Source: Cannabis sativa
Lineage: Eukaryota > Streptophyta > Magnoliopsida > Rosales > Cannabaceae
NCBI RefSeq assembly: GCF_029168945.1
Contig: NC_083605.1
Location: 25,867,280 to 25,931,279, forward strand
Direction: 5' to 3'
Length of the DNA stretch: 64,000 nucleotides
The translations under genes and the position numbers were made by a program. The notes under the pieces are model-generated. The model was not told the origin of the DNA, did not search any database, and worked only from the letters and a program-made list of their open reading frames with translations. The number at the start of each line of letters is the position of its first letter. Position 1 is the stretch's first letter. Below are positions 35,346 through 46,708 of the stretch, in pieces.

Positions 35346-36646
35346 CGGCGAGACCTACTCCAGCTAGGGTGTTCGCCATCACGCAGGCTGATGCAGATGC
35401 CAGTCCCTCCGTTGTAACAGGTCAGCTCTCGGTTAATAACTCTTTTTACTCAGTGCTGTTTGATTCTGGGGCCACACATTCTTATGCGGCAGCCAGAATC
35501 TTTAGAAAATTGGATAGACCGTGTGATAGTTATGAATCAGGGTTTGGAACCCTTTTACCTGGCGGAGAGTTAGTTATCTCCAAAAGGTGGATTAGGTCTA
35601 TGTCGATCAAAATAGATGGTAGAGAGTTAAGTGCTGACTTGTTAGAGATGAGCCTAGTAGAGTTCGATATTATTTTAGGAATGGATTTCCTATCTAAATA
35701 CTCAGCTAGTATTGATTGCAAGAGGAAGATGGTGATCTTCCAACCGAAAAGTGAAGAACCATTTGTGTTTGTTTGTTCAGTTCGGGGATCTCGGATCCCG
35801 ATGATTTCGGCCATGTCAGCTAAGGAATTACTGCATGGAGGTTGTTTAGGGTTTCTGGCCGTGGTGATGGACACCACTTGGCCAGATACCATTCGGCCAG
35901 AGGACATCAAGGTGGTTCGGGAATTTCTAGATGTTTTTCCCGAAGAACTTCCAGGGTTACCACCTCAGCGGGAGATTGATTTCGTTATAGATTTGGCACC
36001 AGGAGTGGAACCGGTTTCCAAGGCACCGTATAGAATGGCTCCAACTGAACTTAAGGAATTAAAGATTTAGCTTCAGGGGTTGCTTGACATCGGGTTTATT
36101 CGGCCTAGTGTGTCACCGTGGGGAGCCCCGGTTTTGTTCGTCAAGAAGAAAGATGGAACTATGAGGATGTGTATCGATTACAGAGAATTAAACAAGCTAA
36201 TAGTGAAGAATAAATATCCACTACCTAGGATCGATGATCTGTTCGATCAACTTCAGGGGAAGACGGTCTTTTCCAAGATTGATCTCCGATCGGGTTATCA
36301 TCAGTTGAAAATCCGAGAGGAGGACATTCCAAAGATGGCTTTCCGTACTAGGTATGGACATTACAAATTCTTGGTTATGTCGTTTGGACTAACCAATGCT
36401 CCTGCAGCATTTATGGATTTGATGAATAGGATATTCAAGGATTTCCTCGATATCTGTGTTATCGTGTTTATCGACGATATCCTTGTGTACTCTCAATCAG
36501 AAGAGGAGCATGAGTTACATCTTCAGATGGTATTGCAACGGCTTCGGGAACATAAGCTTTATGCCAAATTCAAGAAATGTGAATTTTGGCTATCTCAGGT
36601 GTCTTTCTTAGAGCACATTGTTAGCAAAGATGGGATCAAGGTGGAT
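35346..36646 (+). pseudogene. Tekay protease and first half of reverse transcriptase
   Basis: The protease active site VLFDSGATHSY lies near 35460 and the flap/ILGMDF block near 35680. RT begins about 35930 (FPEELPGLPPQREIDF) with [35 protein letters not shown] and the catalytic block [10 protein letters not shown] near 36475. A TAG at 36068-36070 replaces an expected CAG. The frame is cut at 36646 by element D and resumes at 47946; TSD tggat. Confidence 0.9.
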
Positions 36647-37880
36647 TGTTACGAAAATTATGTTTATACGCAAGTGCATGCAATCAAGTAGTATCTCACG
36701 CAAGTGAGGTCGAACCACAGGGAATTGGATTAAGTACTACTAAACTATACTTATGATTCTATTCCGTAAAATAATAAGATTGCAATTTGAAAGTAAATAA
36801 CTCAGAAATTAAAGAGAAAATAAACGAAGATTAATCAAGATGAGAGATTAGGGAGGTGAATCCTGTTGATAAGCTACCTATGTTAATACCTAATTGCTAT
36901 CCTTATCTCAATGTGAATGACAGATTATAAATTAACCTAACTCTTTTCAGATCTTTTAGGTTCTAAATAATATGTTCTCTAATTAACTTCTTAATTAAAT
37001 CAACACAAAATCAGCATTAAGCAATAATCTATTAGTCACTGAGGCTATGTAAATACTTTCGTTTTACATCAGAACCTAGACTATCCAAATTTTAGCATTC
37101 TCAATTCTCACTTTTCAGATTTCGAATTGAGATCATTAAACATGTAAAAGGTGATCAAACTTGCACATGGAATTAAACACAAATAAAGATAGTATTCACA
37201 CATAAGATGAAGGAATGGCAATTATTTATTAACTAGACATAAACTTAAACAACAATCATCATCCTCCCTTATTGGGAAATTTAGTTCATAATAACTCTAA
37301 AAACATCCATGATTAATTCAGAAATAAAAACAAACATAAAGAAGAATTAAAAGGGTAAAAGAAAGAAACTAGAAGGTGATATCGCTCCGGGTCTTCAAGA
37401 TAGCTTCCTCTCCACTTGCCTCCACTATTAGGTCTGTTTTTGCTTACCCTTGACCTTCAATGTCGTATTCCTTATATAGGGATGAGTGGTGTGCCTCCAA
37501 TTGAGAGAAAAATCAAAATTAGGTCAAATCTGCGATTTCCGTACCTAGTCGCGACTAGCATTTAAGCTGGTCGCGACTACAGGCAAAACTCGAAAAACCG
37601 AGTTTCTGCCAATTCTCGAAGTCGCGACCAGGGTCGCGACCAGGAAAAAGGGTCGCGACCTGGCTCTCTGGAGGTCGCGACTACTGATGCGTCTGGAGCC
37701 GAATTTTCCAATTTTTTTCCAAGTTTGTCCCAGTTTTTCGCCATTTGACTGAATTCGAACTTTAACACCCCGGGAACCTGAAATAATGAAAATCAAGCGT
37801 AAAACTGCTCCAAAAGACACCAATAGACGAGATAATGCTAACTTTAAAGACCCGAAACATAGGCTAATTATAACCTAACA
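36647..37880 (-). repeat. Element D 3' LTR
   Basis: 1234 bp. Six GTCGCGAC sites at 37548-37681 lie upstream (minus strand) of TATA box CCTATATAAG (37471-37480). Confidence 0.93.
37548..37681 (-). promoter_or_regulatory. Six-site GTCGCGAC array in element D LTR promoter
   Basis: Exact copies start at 37548, 37570, 37621, 37633, 37652 and 37674 (spacing 22, 51, 12, 19, 22). The first sits in a 14-bp perfect palindrome ctagtcgcgactag. The TATA box is about 68 bases downstream. Most spacings are near whole helical turns. The 5' LTR has the same array at 47608-47741. Binding by a dimeric factor is inferred. Confidence 0.65.
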
Positions 37881-39128
37881 AAATCCCCCAAACTAGATTC
37901 TTACTCGCCCCCGAGTAAGATAAAAAAAAAACTAACTACGCTATCAGATAATTACTACGCTGCTGACTCATGCTCTGTTTTCTTCCTTGCATAAACTAGA
38001 ATTTTGATCCTACTAACTCTAACAATTAACTCGGATGCTCAATTAATAACACTATGTACAACTGCAACAATCTACTCAAATGTGAAACATTGTTATAAAA
38101 GTTTTACTCTTTCCATTAATATCACAATCTGATAACTCATAAGCTTGCATGCTTACCTTTCTCCACTAATGTTAACAGTGTTCTTCGAAATCATTAGGTA
38201 TTTTCAAGGCTTAGGTAGTATGGCTCAGATATTCAGGGATAGGCAAAAGACAATTCTGGCTCAAGATATCATAAGCACACAAACAGAACCCACAAGCTTC
38301 TTACTTTTCTTTTTCAATACCCCATAGTGTTCCCACATTTACCAAGATTGAGAGAAGATATATTTATTATTTTCCAACATCACTGAAATCATATACTTTA
38401 CTTTTTTTTTTTTGAACACATATTTTTACTTTTTCATTGTTTTTTTTTTTCATATTTTTTCAGTGACATTGATTTACACAATTTTTTTTTCTTCTCAATC
38501 TTACAAATTTTTCTCCCTCTCACTATTTCCTCACACTAAATGTTTCTCCTCCCCCAAACTAATCATGTAGCTTATGATATCATGGATAATCATGGTGAAA
38601 ACAAAAATTAATAGTGTGGTTGCAAAATTTCAAATCAGTGGGTGAAAAACACAACAGGTTAAGGCTCAAAAGGGTAACTAGGGATACACATTATTACGGT
38701 AGGCTTGGAAGGCTCAAACTATCCAACAAATGCCTAAGTCATATTCCGATTGAACACTATCAAGGATTTCGCCTCAAAAGAATAAACACGCAAGTTCTAA
38801 GCTATCCTGTTAATCTTACCACAAACCATAGTAAAACAGTTATAAAAATTTTCGCAAATTGAGTAAGTACAATTAAACACAGGTTTCTAAGCATCCAAAC
38901 TAATCCAAAGAGTTAGCAGAATCAAGCACACAGTTATTTTGCAATTTCAGATCACATCACACTAATCAGCAGTATACAACTATCATCAAGCTTATTGCCA
39001 TTCCTTAACTAAAGCAAAAAAACTAAAAACAGAAAATTAAAATGCAGTCTCTCCCCCCAAACTAAATATTACATTGTCCCCAATGTATACAGTAATATGC
39101 AGAGAGAAGAAACTTACCTGAGACCCTT
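37881..39128 (-). other. Element D 3' untranslated region
   Basis: No gene. It holds three AGTTTGGGGG tracts (minus strand) at 39052-39063, 38549-38560 and 37884-37894, the hairpin ACATTG-GGGA-CAATGT at 39071-39086, and a splice donor CAG|GTAAGT at 39112-39120. All are shared in order with element C. A short inverted repeat ttactcg/cgagtaa lies at about 37903-37920. Confidence 0.65.
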
Positions 39129-40307
39129 TCAGAAAGGGTTGGGCGGTGGCGGCCAGTCATAGGGATAAAACCGAGGAGGTTGTGCTAAATAGTTCGGGTC
39201 ATCAATCCCAATATTCATTCTGTTGATAAGAGAGTTGAGTTGCTGAACTTGTCCCTCATCATAAATACTCCTTTGCACCATGTATTGTTGCATGTGGTTG
39301 TTCTGCTGAATTATATAACTGAGCTGTGCATGAGTGTATTGTGTTGTAGGATCAATGGGCCCAGGCAATTGTAGGAGTTGCTCCTCTTCTTCTTCAACAC
39401 TAGGCTCATGTTGCCGCCTACGCCCTTGCGGTGCATTAGGTGGTGGCTGGCCATAGGGGTGTGGCTCTTTCAGCCTGTTGACAAAGGCGATGTCCATCTT
39501 GCGAAGTGGCAACACCGTGTTGTCATATTCTAACTGGGGAACTTCATATGCCCCGCAGAGTTCTGTGATAACTCCTGCCAAACCAAAACCACCTCCCGTG
39601 GCTCCTTGCACGATCTGCTCAATGCTTTGCCTTATGACTTGTCCAATGTTAATGTTGTACCCCTTCATTATGGCGTACACATATTTCAGGCGATCCATTT
39701 GGACATCGGAAAAATGCTTGTTGGGCACTAATCGAGCACTCACAAAGTACAGCCATGTTTTTGCCACCGGGTTCAGCTCACACCGGTATAGAATATTTGG
39801 CGACCCCTCGGTGCCATCATTGTCATGGAACCTCAACCCAGGAAATCCCACTGTCTCTGCCACATCCACCATATCAAACTGCTCTTCCTCCTCAATAATT
39901 CGGAGGCGTTGTTCCTCCCTAGTGTAATCTGGGACAGAGAACATCACATTGAATGCATTAGTAGTGGCGGGAACTTTCTTTCCACGCACCTTGACTTCCC
40001 CATTCCGGCGGTCGGGCCAATTCGCAAGGAACTCACAAGCCATAGTAACATTAGCTCGACCCCGAGTATCTACAAAGCTTCCCCACTTCATTCTTTCTAT
40101 TTGAGCTCTGATTGTTTCAAACCGAGGTTGGCCCCTCAAGGGATTTTCCGGGAATTCAATACCCCGATCTTCAATATAAGCCCTATTCTTTAACCTCACG
40201 AAGCGATTGTGGGCCTCGATATTTCCAAAGCGGGTTCTATCAAAACCCGTTGGTGGTGGGTTTGAAGACGAACCCTCCTCTACATTCCTAGTCCTCTTTG
40301 GTGCCAT
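39129..40307 (-). CDS. Element D ORF3, plant transposon protein domain (Transposase_32-like)
   Basis: 392 residues from ATG at 40307 (MAPKRTRNVEEGSSSNPP); an upstream in-frame ATG is poly-lysine coded by a homopolymer and is not chosen. It resembles the putative plant transposon protein domain common in Athila-type elements: RFVRLKNRAYIEDRGIEFP near residue 35, WPDRR near 100, the central block ELNPVAKTWLYFVSARLVPNKH (shown in part), then a Q/P-rich tail. No transmembrane segment or signal peptide is visible, so I do not call it envelope-like, although it occupies the envelope position of Athila. It is the only intact long frame in this element. It has its own promoter-like module upstream. 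Confidence 0.8.
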   Translation of the reverse strand: MAPKRTRNVEEGSSSNPPPTGFDRTRFGNIEAHNRFVRLKNRAYIEDRGIEFPENPLRGQPRFETIRAQIERMKWGSFVDTRGRANVTMACEFLANWPDRRNGEVKVRGKKVPATTNAFNVMFSVPDYTREEQRLRIIEEEEQFDMVDVAETVGFPGLRFHDNDGTEGSPNILYRCELNPVAKTWLYFVSARLVPNKHFSDVQMDRLKYVYAIMKGYNINIGQVIRQSIEQIVQGATGGGFGLAGVITELCGAYEVPQLEYDNTVLPLRKMDIAFVNRLKEPHPYGQPPPNAPQGRRRQHEPSVEEEEEQLLQLPGPIDPTTQYTHAQLSYIIQQNNHMQQYMVQRSIYDEGQVQQLNSLINRMNIGIDDPNYLAQPPRFYPYDWPPPPNPF

Positions 40308-40870
40308 GTTCTCTTTTTTTTTTTTTTTCGAAACTTTTTTTTTTAAAAAAAAAAAATTGGGCAGCACTTCCCCTTAAATTTTCTCTATCCCGAAAATAAA
40401 AATTCACTCAAACAATATTCCCAAACACTCAATACCACAATACAATAATGACAAACCCAATATCAACAATAGTTTTGCACAACACACATTTATATCACTC
40501 AAAATCTAAAAAAAATTTTAATCAAATTCTTTAAAGAATGAAGAAAGTGATACTTACAAACCCGAAAAAGCTTTACTCCACCTCCATTGTTGAATGTTCT
40601 TGAAAGCTTGAGGTTGAAGTTGAAGACAATGGTGATTTTTGGATTTGGGCTATTATGGGTTATTTTTGGTGTGGGTTTTGATGATATGTGTAGATTGTTG
40701 AGTGAAATTGGGTTTTTGAATAGTTTGGGTTTAAGAAATTTGAGAAAAGATGAAAAGATTGAAGATTGGAGATGAAAAATTGAATTTTTGAGATGGAAAG
40801 AGGATAGGGTCGGCTGAGAGGATTTGAAATTTTAAATTAGTTGGTGTAGGGTTGAATGAGGGGGAAAGTT
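40308..40870 (-). other. Leader of element D ORF3
   Basis: Non-coding stretch between the TATA box (40871-40881) and the ORF3 start. It contains long A/T homopolymers at 40310-40360 and no frame of interest. Confidence 0.4.
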
Positions 40871-41030
40871 TGTATTTATAGAAATTTTCGTGAGCAAGTC
40901 GCGACTTGGCCTAAGGCTAGTCGCGACTAGCTTACGATCGAATTTTATGCCTCTCTGGAAAATCAAGAAGTCGCGACTGGGGTTGCGACCTGGAAAAGAG
41001 GTCGCGACTTGGCCAAAGGCTAGTCACGAC
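40871..41030 (-). promoter_or_regulatory. Internal promoter module upstream of ORF3, a diverged copy of the LTR array
   Basis: On the minus strand, four exact GTCGCGAC sites (40898, 40920, 40970, 41001) and two one-base variants (40982 GTTGCGAC, 41023 GTCACGAC) precede TATA box CTATAAATAC at 40871-40881. Start spacing is 22, 50, 12, 19, 22, against 22, 51, 12, 19, 22 in the LTR. Intervening bases also partly match (the aggaaaaag-like run between sites 4 and 5). The element appears to have duplicated its U3 module in front of ORF3. Confidence 0.7.
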
Positions 41031-41243
41031 CACTGGGCTCCAGGTCGAAAAAAAATATTTTTTTTTCACGCTTTTCACGATTCAATTAAAAAGAAATAAT
41101 GTCTGGTACTAATCTAAAAATTGAAAATACTAACAATACTAAAGCATACTAAAACATAATCAAAAGTCTAACGAAAAATACTTGGGTTGCCTCCCAGAAG
41201 CGCTGTCTTTATCGTCATACAGCTGGACGCTGAGCCTTGCACT

Positions 41244-42548
41244 TCAAAGTGGCGCCAAGATCATGGCGGACTTGGCTTGGTCAAATTGACCTCCCAAGTA
41301 GAGCTTTAAACGCTGTCCATTAACTTTGAAAGTTGCTGGACTTTCACCTTTTAACTCCACCGCTCCATAAGGAAACACCTTGATCACCGTGAATGGTCCT
41401 GACCACCTCGACTTCAACTTTCCAGGAAACAGTTTCAGCCTTGAATTAAAGAGTAACACTTGTTGCCCTGGTTGAAACTCTTTCCGTACTAGACCTTGAT
41501 CGTGCCACTTTTTAGTTCTCTCCTTGTATATCTTTGCGTTTTCATAGGCTTCGTTCCGAAACTCCTCTAGCTCATTCAGCTGTAACAGTCTTTTCTCCCC
41601 TACAGCTTTTAGTTCCATGTTAAGAGTCTTCATGGCCCAAAAAGCTCTATGCTCTAACTCCACCGGTAGCTGACAAGCCTTTCCAAACACCAACCGATAT
41701 GGGGACATGCCAATCGGTGTTTTGAAAGCAGTTCTGTATGCCCACAATGCGTCATCTAATTTCCTTGACCAATCTTTCCTTGATCTTTGCACTATTTTCT
41801 CTAGAATCATCTTAATCTCCCGATTAGAAATTTCAGCTTGGCCATTACTTTGGGGATGGTATGGTAAAGCAGTTCGATGTCGGACACCATATCTTGAAAG
41901 AAGTGCTTCAAACTACTTGTTACAGAAGTGACTCCCTTCATCGCTTACTATTGCTCGAGGAGTACCAAACCGAGTAAAAATGTTCTTTTGTAAGAAGCGG
42001 AGAACTGTCTTTCCATCATTTTGAGGTGTAGCTGAAGCTTCGACCCATTTAGACACATAATCGACAGCCAAAAGAATGTACTGATTGCTAAAGGATGAAG
42101 GAAAAGGACCCATAAAGTCTATTCCCCGCACATCAAACAATTCAACTTCTAAAATTCCTGTTAAAGGCATCTCGTTTCTTCTTGAGATATTACCTATTCG
42201 TTGACAACGATCACATGCCTTTACAAAGGTAGTAGCATCCTTGAATAGCGTTGGCCAAAAGAATCCACTTTGCAACACCTTTCCAACTGTTCTATTTCCA
42301 CTAAAATGTCCTCCACATGGTAAAGCATGACAATGATTTAGGATAGAATACATCTCCTCTTCAGGCACACATCTCCTTATTATCTGATCAGCGCAGTGCT
42401 TGTAGAGGATTAGTTCTTCCCAATAGTAATGTTTCACCTCAGAAAAGAATTTCTTCAATTGTTGACGCGAAAGCTCGGGAGGAGTTATTTTTGCAGCCAA
42501 GAAATTAACATAGTCAGCGTACCACGGTACCATCAGGTTTTCCCTCAC
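41244..42548 (-). pseudogene. Element D integrase
   Basis: One frame broken by a TAG at 41913-41915 where CAG is expected. It holds an HHCC finger ([15 protein letters not shown], then CDRCQRIG), the core with [15 protein letters not shown] and the conserved glutamate region before 41810 (partly in the read-through piece), and a C-terminal domain ([18 protein letters not shown]). The gap 41031-41243 to the promoter module is non-coding. Confidence 0.88.
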
Positions 42549-42599
42549 ACTAAAGAGTTGTTCATCAGGAAATTGCTCATTTATTTGTACCTCCTTTGT

Positions 42600-42990
42600 A
42601 TTCTGACTCTCTTCCAGCTCTAATCTTGAAAAGTGGTCTGCTACCAGGTTTTTCGTGCCCTTTTTATCTTTTATCTCTCAGTCAAACTCTTGAAGTAGAA
42701 GTATTCACCGAATCAGTCTTGGTTTTGCATCCTTCTTGGTCATAAGGTATTTGATTGCTGAATGATCTGTGTAGACAATTACCTTATTTCCAATCAGGTA
42801 GGGTCGAAATTTGTCACAAGCAAACACTATTGCCAACATTTCTTTCTCTGTAGTGGCGTAATTTAATTGAGCATCATTCAGAGTTCTACTAGCATAGTAG
42901 ATTGTGTGGAATACTCTGTTAACTCTTTGACCCAAAACCGCTCCAATGGCATAGTCACTTGCGTCGCACATCAACTCAAACGGCAATTCC
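42600..42990 (-). pseudogene. Element D RNase H
   Basis: [18 protein letters not shown] gives the first catalytic aspartate, [13 protein letters not shown] the glutamate and [12 protein letters not shown] the second aspartate. A one-base insertion near 42985 shifts it out of the RT frame. TGA stops at 42705 and about 42677 replace expected TGG or leucine codons. Confidence 0.86.
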
Positions 42991-43890
42991 CAATTTTGGT
43001 GAAGTTACTATCGGTGCTGTAATCAATCTCTCCTTTAAAATCTTGAAAGCTTTTAAACAATCTTCTCCAAACTTAAATGGAACACTATTGACAAGTAAGC
43101 TAGATAAAGGTTTTGAGATTTTGGAGAAGTCCTTGATAAATCTGCGGTAGAAGCCAGCATGTCCTAGGAAACTCCTCACTCCTTTTACAGAAACTGGAGG
43201 TGGCAGATTTTCTATTGTTGAAACTTTAGCCTTATCCACCTCAATTCCTGCCTTTGAAATTTTGTGCCCAAGAACAATTCCTTCTGTTACCATAAAGTGG
43301 CACTTCTCCCAGTTTAACACCAAGTTAGACTTCTCGCACCTTGTTAGCACTTTTTCCAAATTTTCCAAACAATGATCGAAGGAAGAACCAAACACTGAGA
43401 AATCATCCATAAAAATTTCAATACAAGATTCAATCAAATCTGAAAAGATAGCCATCATACACCTTTGAAAAGTAGCAGGGGCGTTGCACAAGCCGAAGGG
43501 CATTCTTCTGAAAGCAAAGGTACCGTAGGGACATGTGAAAGTAGTCTTCTCTTGATCTTCAGGTGCTATAGCTATCTGGTGGTATCCAGAATATCCATCA
43601 AGAAAACAGTAATATTCTTGCCCCGCCAATCTGTCTAACATTTGATCAATGAAGGGCAAAGGGAAGTGATCTTTTCTTGTTGCTTTGTTGAGTTTCCTAT
43701 AATCGATGCAAATCCTCCAACCAGTGACTGTTCTTGTAGGAATCAACTCATTCTTTTCATTCTTGATCACCGTCATTCCACCTTTCTTCGGGACCACTTG
43801 CACTGGGCTAACCCACTTACTATCTGAAATAGGATAAGCAACTCCAGCATCCAACCACTTAACTACTTCTTTTCTGACAACTTCTTTCAT
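42976..43890 (-). pseudogene. Element D reverse transcriptase
   Basis: A clean frame of 304 residues: VSPVQVVPKKGG, RICIDYRKLN, PLPFIDQMLD, MPFGLCNAPATFQRCM and the catalytic block IFMDDFSVFG, then KGVRSFLGHAGFYRRFIK. The upstream TGA at 43906 separates it from protease in the same frame (an expected CGA). It copies element RNA into DNA. Confidence 0.9.
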
Positions 43891-43905
43891 GGGTGGATTA
43901 AGTCT

Positions 43906-45171
43906 TCATTGAGCATCAATTGTTGGTTTGGCATTGTCTTCCATGAGAATTCGATGCATCACTGTTGAAGGACTGATTCCTTTGACATCACCTAGTGTCC
44001 AACCGATGGCCTTATTATGAGCTCGGAGTACCCTCAGAAGTCTATCAGTTTCCACGTCAGAGACAGAAGCTGAAACAATAACTGGCAGCTTTTTATCTTG
44101 ACCCAAAAATTCATACCTCAAGTGACTAGGAAGCACCTTCAATTCAAGTTCTGGAGGCTTTTCAGTAGATGGCTTTAGCTCTTTTGGAACTGCTCCCAAT
44201 TCCTCAAAATATCTTCTGTTCAAGGGCCCATAGGAATCAAGCCACTTCACATAACCCATGACCTCTTGTCCTTCTTGCTCCGTCAATTCATCTTCAGTTA
44301 GACTTAGTTCAAGAGGATCATCTAGCAGCTTTTTCTCATTCACCATTTCATCAATCAATTCAATGAAGAAACAGTTATCACTTGCCTTTGGGTACGTCAT
44401 AGCCTTTAGCACATTAAAGACCACTTCTTCTCCTTGGACTCTCAGCTTTAATTCACCCTTCTGAACATCGATCAAGGCTTGGCCAGTTGCCAAGAATGGT
44501 CTCCCAAGAATAATTGGGACATTGCTATCTTCTTCCATATCCAAAACGATGAAGTCAGCTGGAAAGATGAACTTGTCAACCTTAACTAACACATCCTCAA
44601 TGACTCCTCTAGGATGGGCTAGTGATCGGTCCGCCAATTGGAGAGTTACTGTTGTTGGCTTTGCTTCACCCAGCTGCAATCTTTTAAACACCGATAGAGG
44701 CATCAAGTTAATGCTGGCTCCCAAGTCACAAAGTGCATTTATTCCCTCAATTTTCCCAATAGTACAAGGAATAGTGAAACTCCCTGGATCTCTGAGTTTA
44801 GGAGGGAGTTTCTTCTGTAGGATGGCGCTGCACTCTTCAGTTAGAGCCACTGTCTCATAATCCTCCATCTTTCTCTTCTTTGACAGGATTTCCTTCATAA
44901 ACTTCACATAACTTGGCATCTGCTCTAAAGCTTCAGCAAAGGGAATGTTAATGTGAAGTCTTTTGAAAACTTCCAGGAATTTGGTGAACTGCTTGTCTAA
45001 GCTTGACTTTCTAAGCCTTTGAGGGTATGGTATTTTTACATGGTGATCACTATTAGTTGGTGGAGACTGCTGTGGTTGTGTTTGACTATCAGTAGCCTTT
45101 GTTGAAGTGGGTGTTGGGGTTGACATTGGTTGCTCTTCATTCTCCTTTTCTCCATTCACTAGTTGTGGCAT
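43906..45171 (-). pseudogene. Element D protease region
   Basis: 421 open codons in frame with gag and RT. A polar N-terminal linker rich in T, P and Q is followed by the protease with the Athila-style active site CDLGASINLMP, and VPIILGRPFLAT as the C-terminal block. The remainder leads into RT (LPSHLRYEFLG). DLGAS in place of DTGAS is usual in this lineage. Confidence 0.86.
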
Positions 45172-45216
45172 TTCAAGACCATCATAACTTTTACCGCTTC
45201 TCAGGGTAATTGCTTT

Positions 45217-46587
45217 TCAGTTTTCTTTGGGGTTTACTTCAGTTGTGCTAGGCAAATTCCCTTGAGGACGGGTTGCTACTTGAGTTGCTAGTTGGCCCAT
45301 CTGTGTCTGCAGGTCTTTGATTGAAGATCTAGTTTCAGTCATGAATTGAAGCAGTAAATCTGTCTGCAAACTAGAATTTCCACCAGAGGTTTGTTGCTGA
45401 TTAAACTGTTGATTCTGATTCTGGTTCTGATTTCGTTGCTGATAGAACCCACTGTTTCTTCGGTTATTACCCTGGTTGAACCCATAGTTGTTGTTGTTGT
45501 TCTGTAAATAATTTCCAATGGCTTTAGCTTCATCCATTGGCAAATCATCCACAGCAGCTTGACACTCTGAAAAGTGATGACTTCCTCCACATAACTCACA
45601 AACAACTTGGGCTTGTTTAGCTTGCCCTGCAATTAGCTTTGTCAATGCCTCAGCTTTGTCTTTTGTCAACTTTGTGATGGCATCAACCTCTAACACACCA
45701 GCTACCTTCTTTGATTGACTCCTTTCAGTTGGCCACTGCTGATTGTTTAGAGCCATCTCCTCCAATAGATCATAAGCCTCATTAGCACTCTTCCTCATAA
45801 AGGCTCCTCAGAATTTCTTTGCATCTATTAAAGTTCTAGTGTTTCCTACCAACCCATTGTAGAAGTTGTGGACCAGCATCCACTTCTCTATACCATGATG
45901 AGGGCACTTTCTGATCAGATCTTTAAACCTCTCCCAAGCCTCATGGAGAGATTCATTATCTTGTTGGCAGAAGTTATTGATTTCTCCTCTCAGCTTTGCA
46001 GACTTGGCTGGAGGAAAGAACTTTGACAAGAATTTCGTTGCCAGATCATTCCAGGTGGCGATAGAGTTGGGTGGCAAGGAGTTTAGCCAACTCTTGGCTC
46101 GTTCTCTAAGAGAGAATGGGAACAGTCTCAGTCGAATAGCATCATCACTAACTCCATTAACTTTAAAAGTTTCACAAAGTTCCATGAAGTTAGAGAGATG
46201 CAGGTTAGGATCTTCAGAAGGGAGGCCACCAAACTGAACTGAAGACTGCACCATTTGAAGTATGGCAGGTTTGATCTCAAAGTTATTTGCATCCACTGCC
46301 GGTGGCCTGATACACGACTGCACTCCCGTCAGAGTAGGGAGAATGTAATCTCTCAAGCTGCGGCCATTAGCTTGATCTTCTACTGCGCCACCATTATTTC
46401 TGTTATTGCCTCCATTGTTAGCAGCATTAGCAGCCATGATTTCTGAAGTTTTAGCAGTTGCTGAATCTCCCTCTTGCCTCTTGTTCTTTCGGTTTCTCCT
46501 ACAAGTTTTCTCGATTTCGGGATCAACTGGTAATATCACAGCTTGTCCTTGACGGCGCATACACTTATGATTCCTGAAATAGATCAC
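45217..46587 (-). pseudogene. Element D gag
   Basis: The retrotransposon gag core spans about residues 95-260 ([46 protein letters not shown]). After a TGA at 45808 the same frame gives a zinc knuckle CELCGGSHHFSEC and an N/Q-rich tail. A second TGA at 45217 separates it from the protease region. Without those two stops it would be a single Gag-Pol frame. Confidence 0.88.
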
Positions 46588-46684
46588 GAAAATATTGCAA
46601 GAAAAAGGTTAGAAAAATCAGCAAGAGAAAATATACCAAAGTAGAAGTTAGTATAATTTTGTGTAATATTAATCTTTAAACAAT

Positions 46685-46702
46685 TCCCCGGCAACGGCGC
46701 CA
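46685..46702 (-). other. Element D Athila-type primer-binding site
   Basis: TGGCGCCGTTGCCGGGGA on the minus strand, just inside the 5' LTR, identical to the site in element C. Confidence 0.92.
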
Positions 46703-46708
46703 AAAACT

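Noticed and set aside
37548..37681. CRISPR-like array of short repeats
   Set aside because: Repeats are 8-bp palindromes with unequal spacing in a plant LTR; CRISPR is not expected in a nuclear plant genome and unit size does not fit.
37545..37823. Open frame of 92 codons, repeated at 47605-47883
   Set aside because: It is made by the GTCGCGAC array in the element D LTR and has no coding features.
39129..40307. Envelope-like protein call for ORF3
   Set aside because: No signal peptide or membrane segment is visible; the position fits Athila envelope-like genes but the sequence resembles the plant transposon protein domain instead.
43642..44860. Plus-strand frames opposite element D protease and RT
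   Set aside because: They are antisense shadows of well-supported minus-strand domains.
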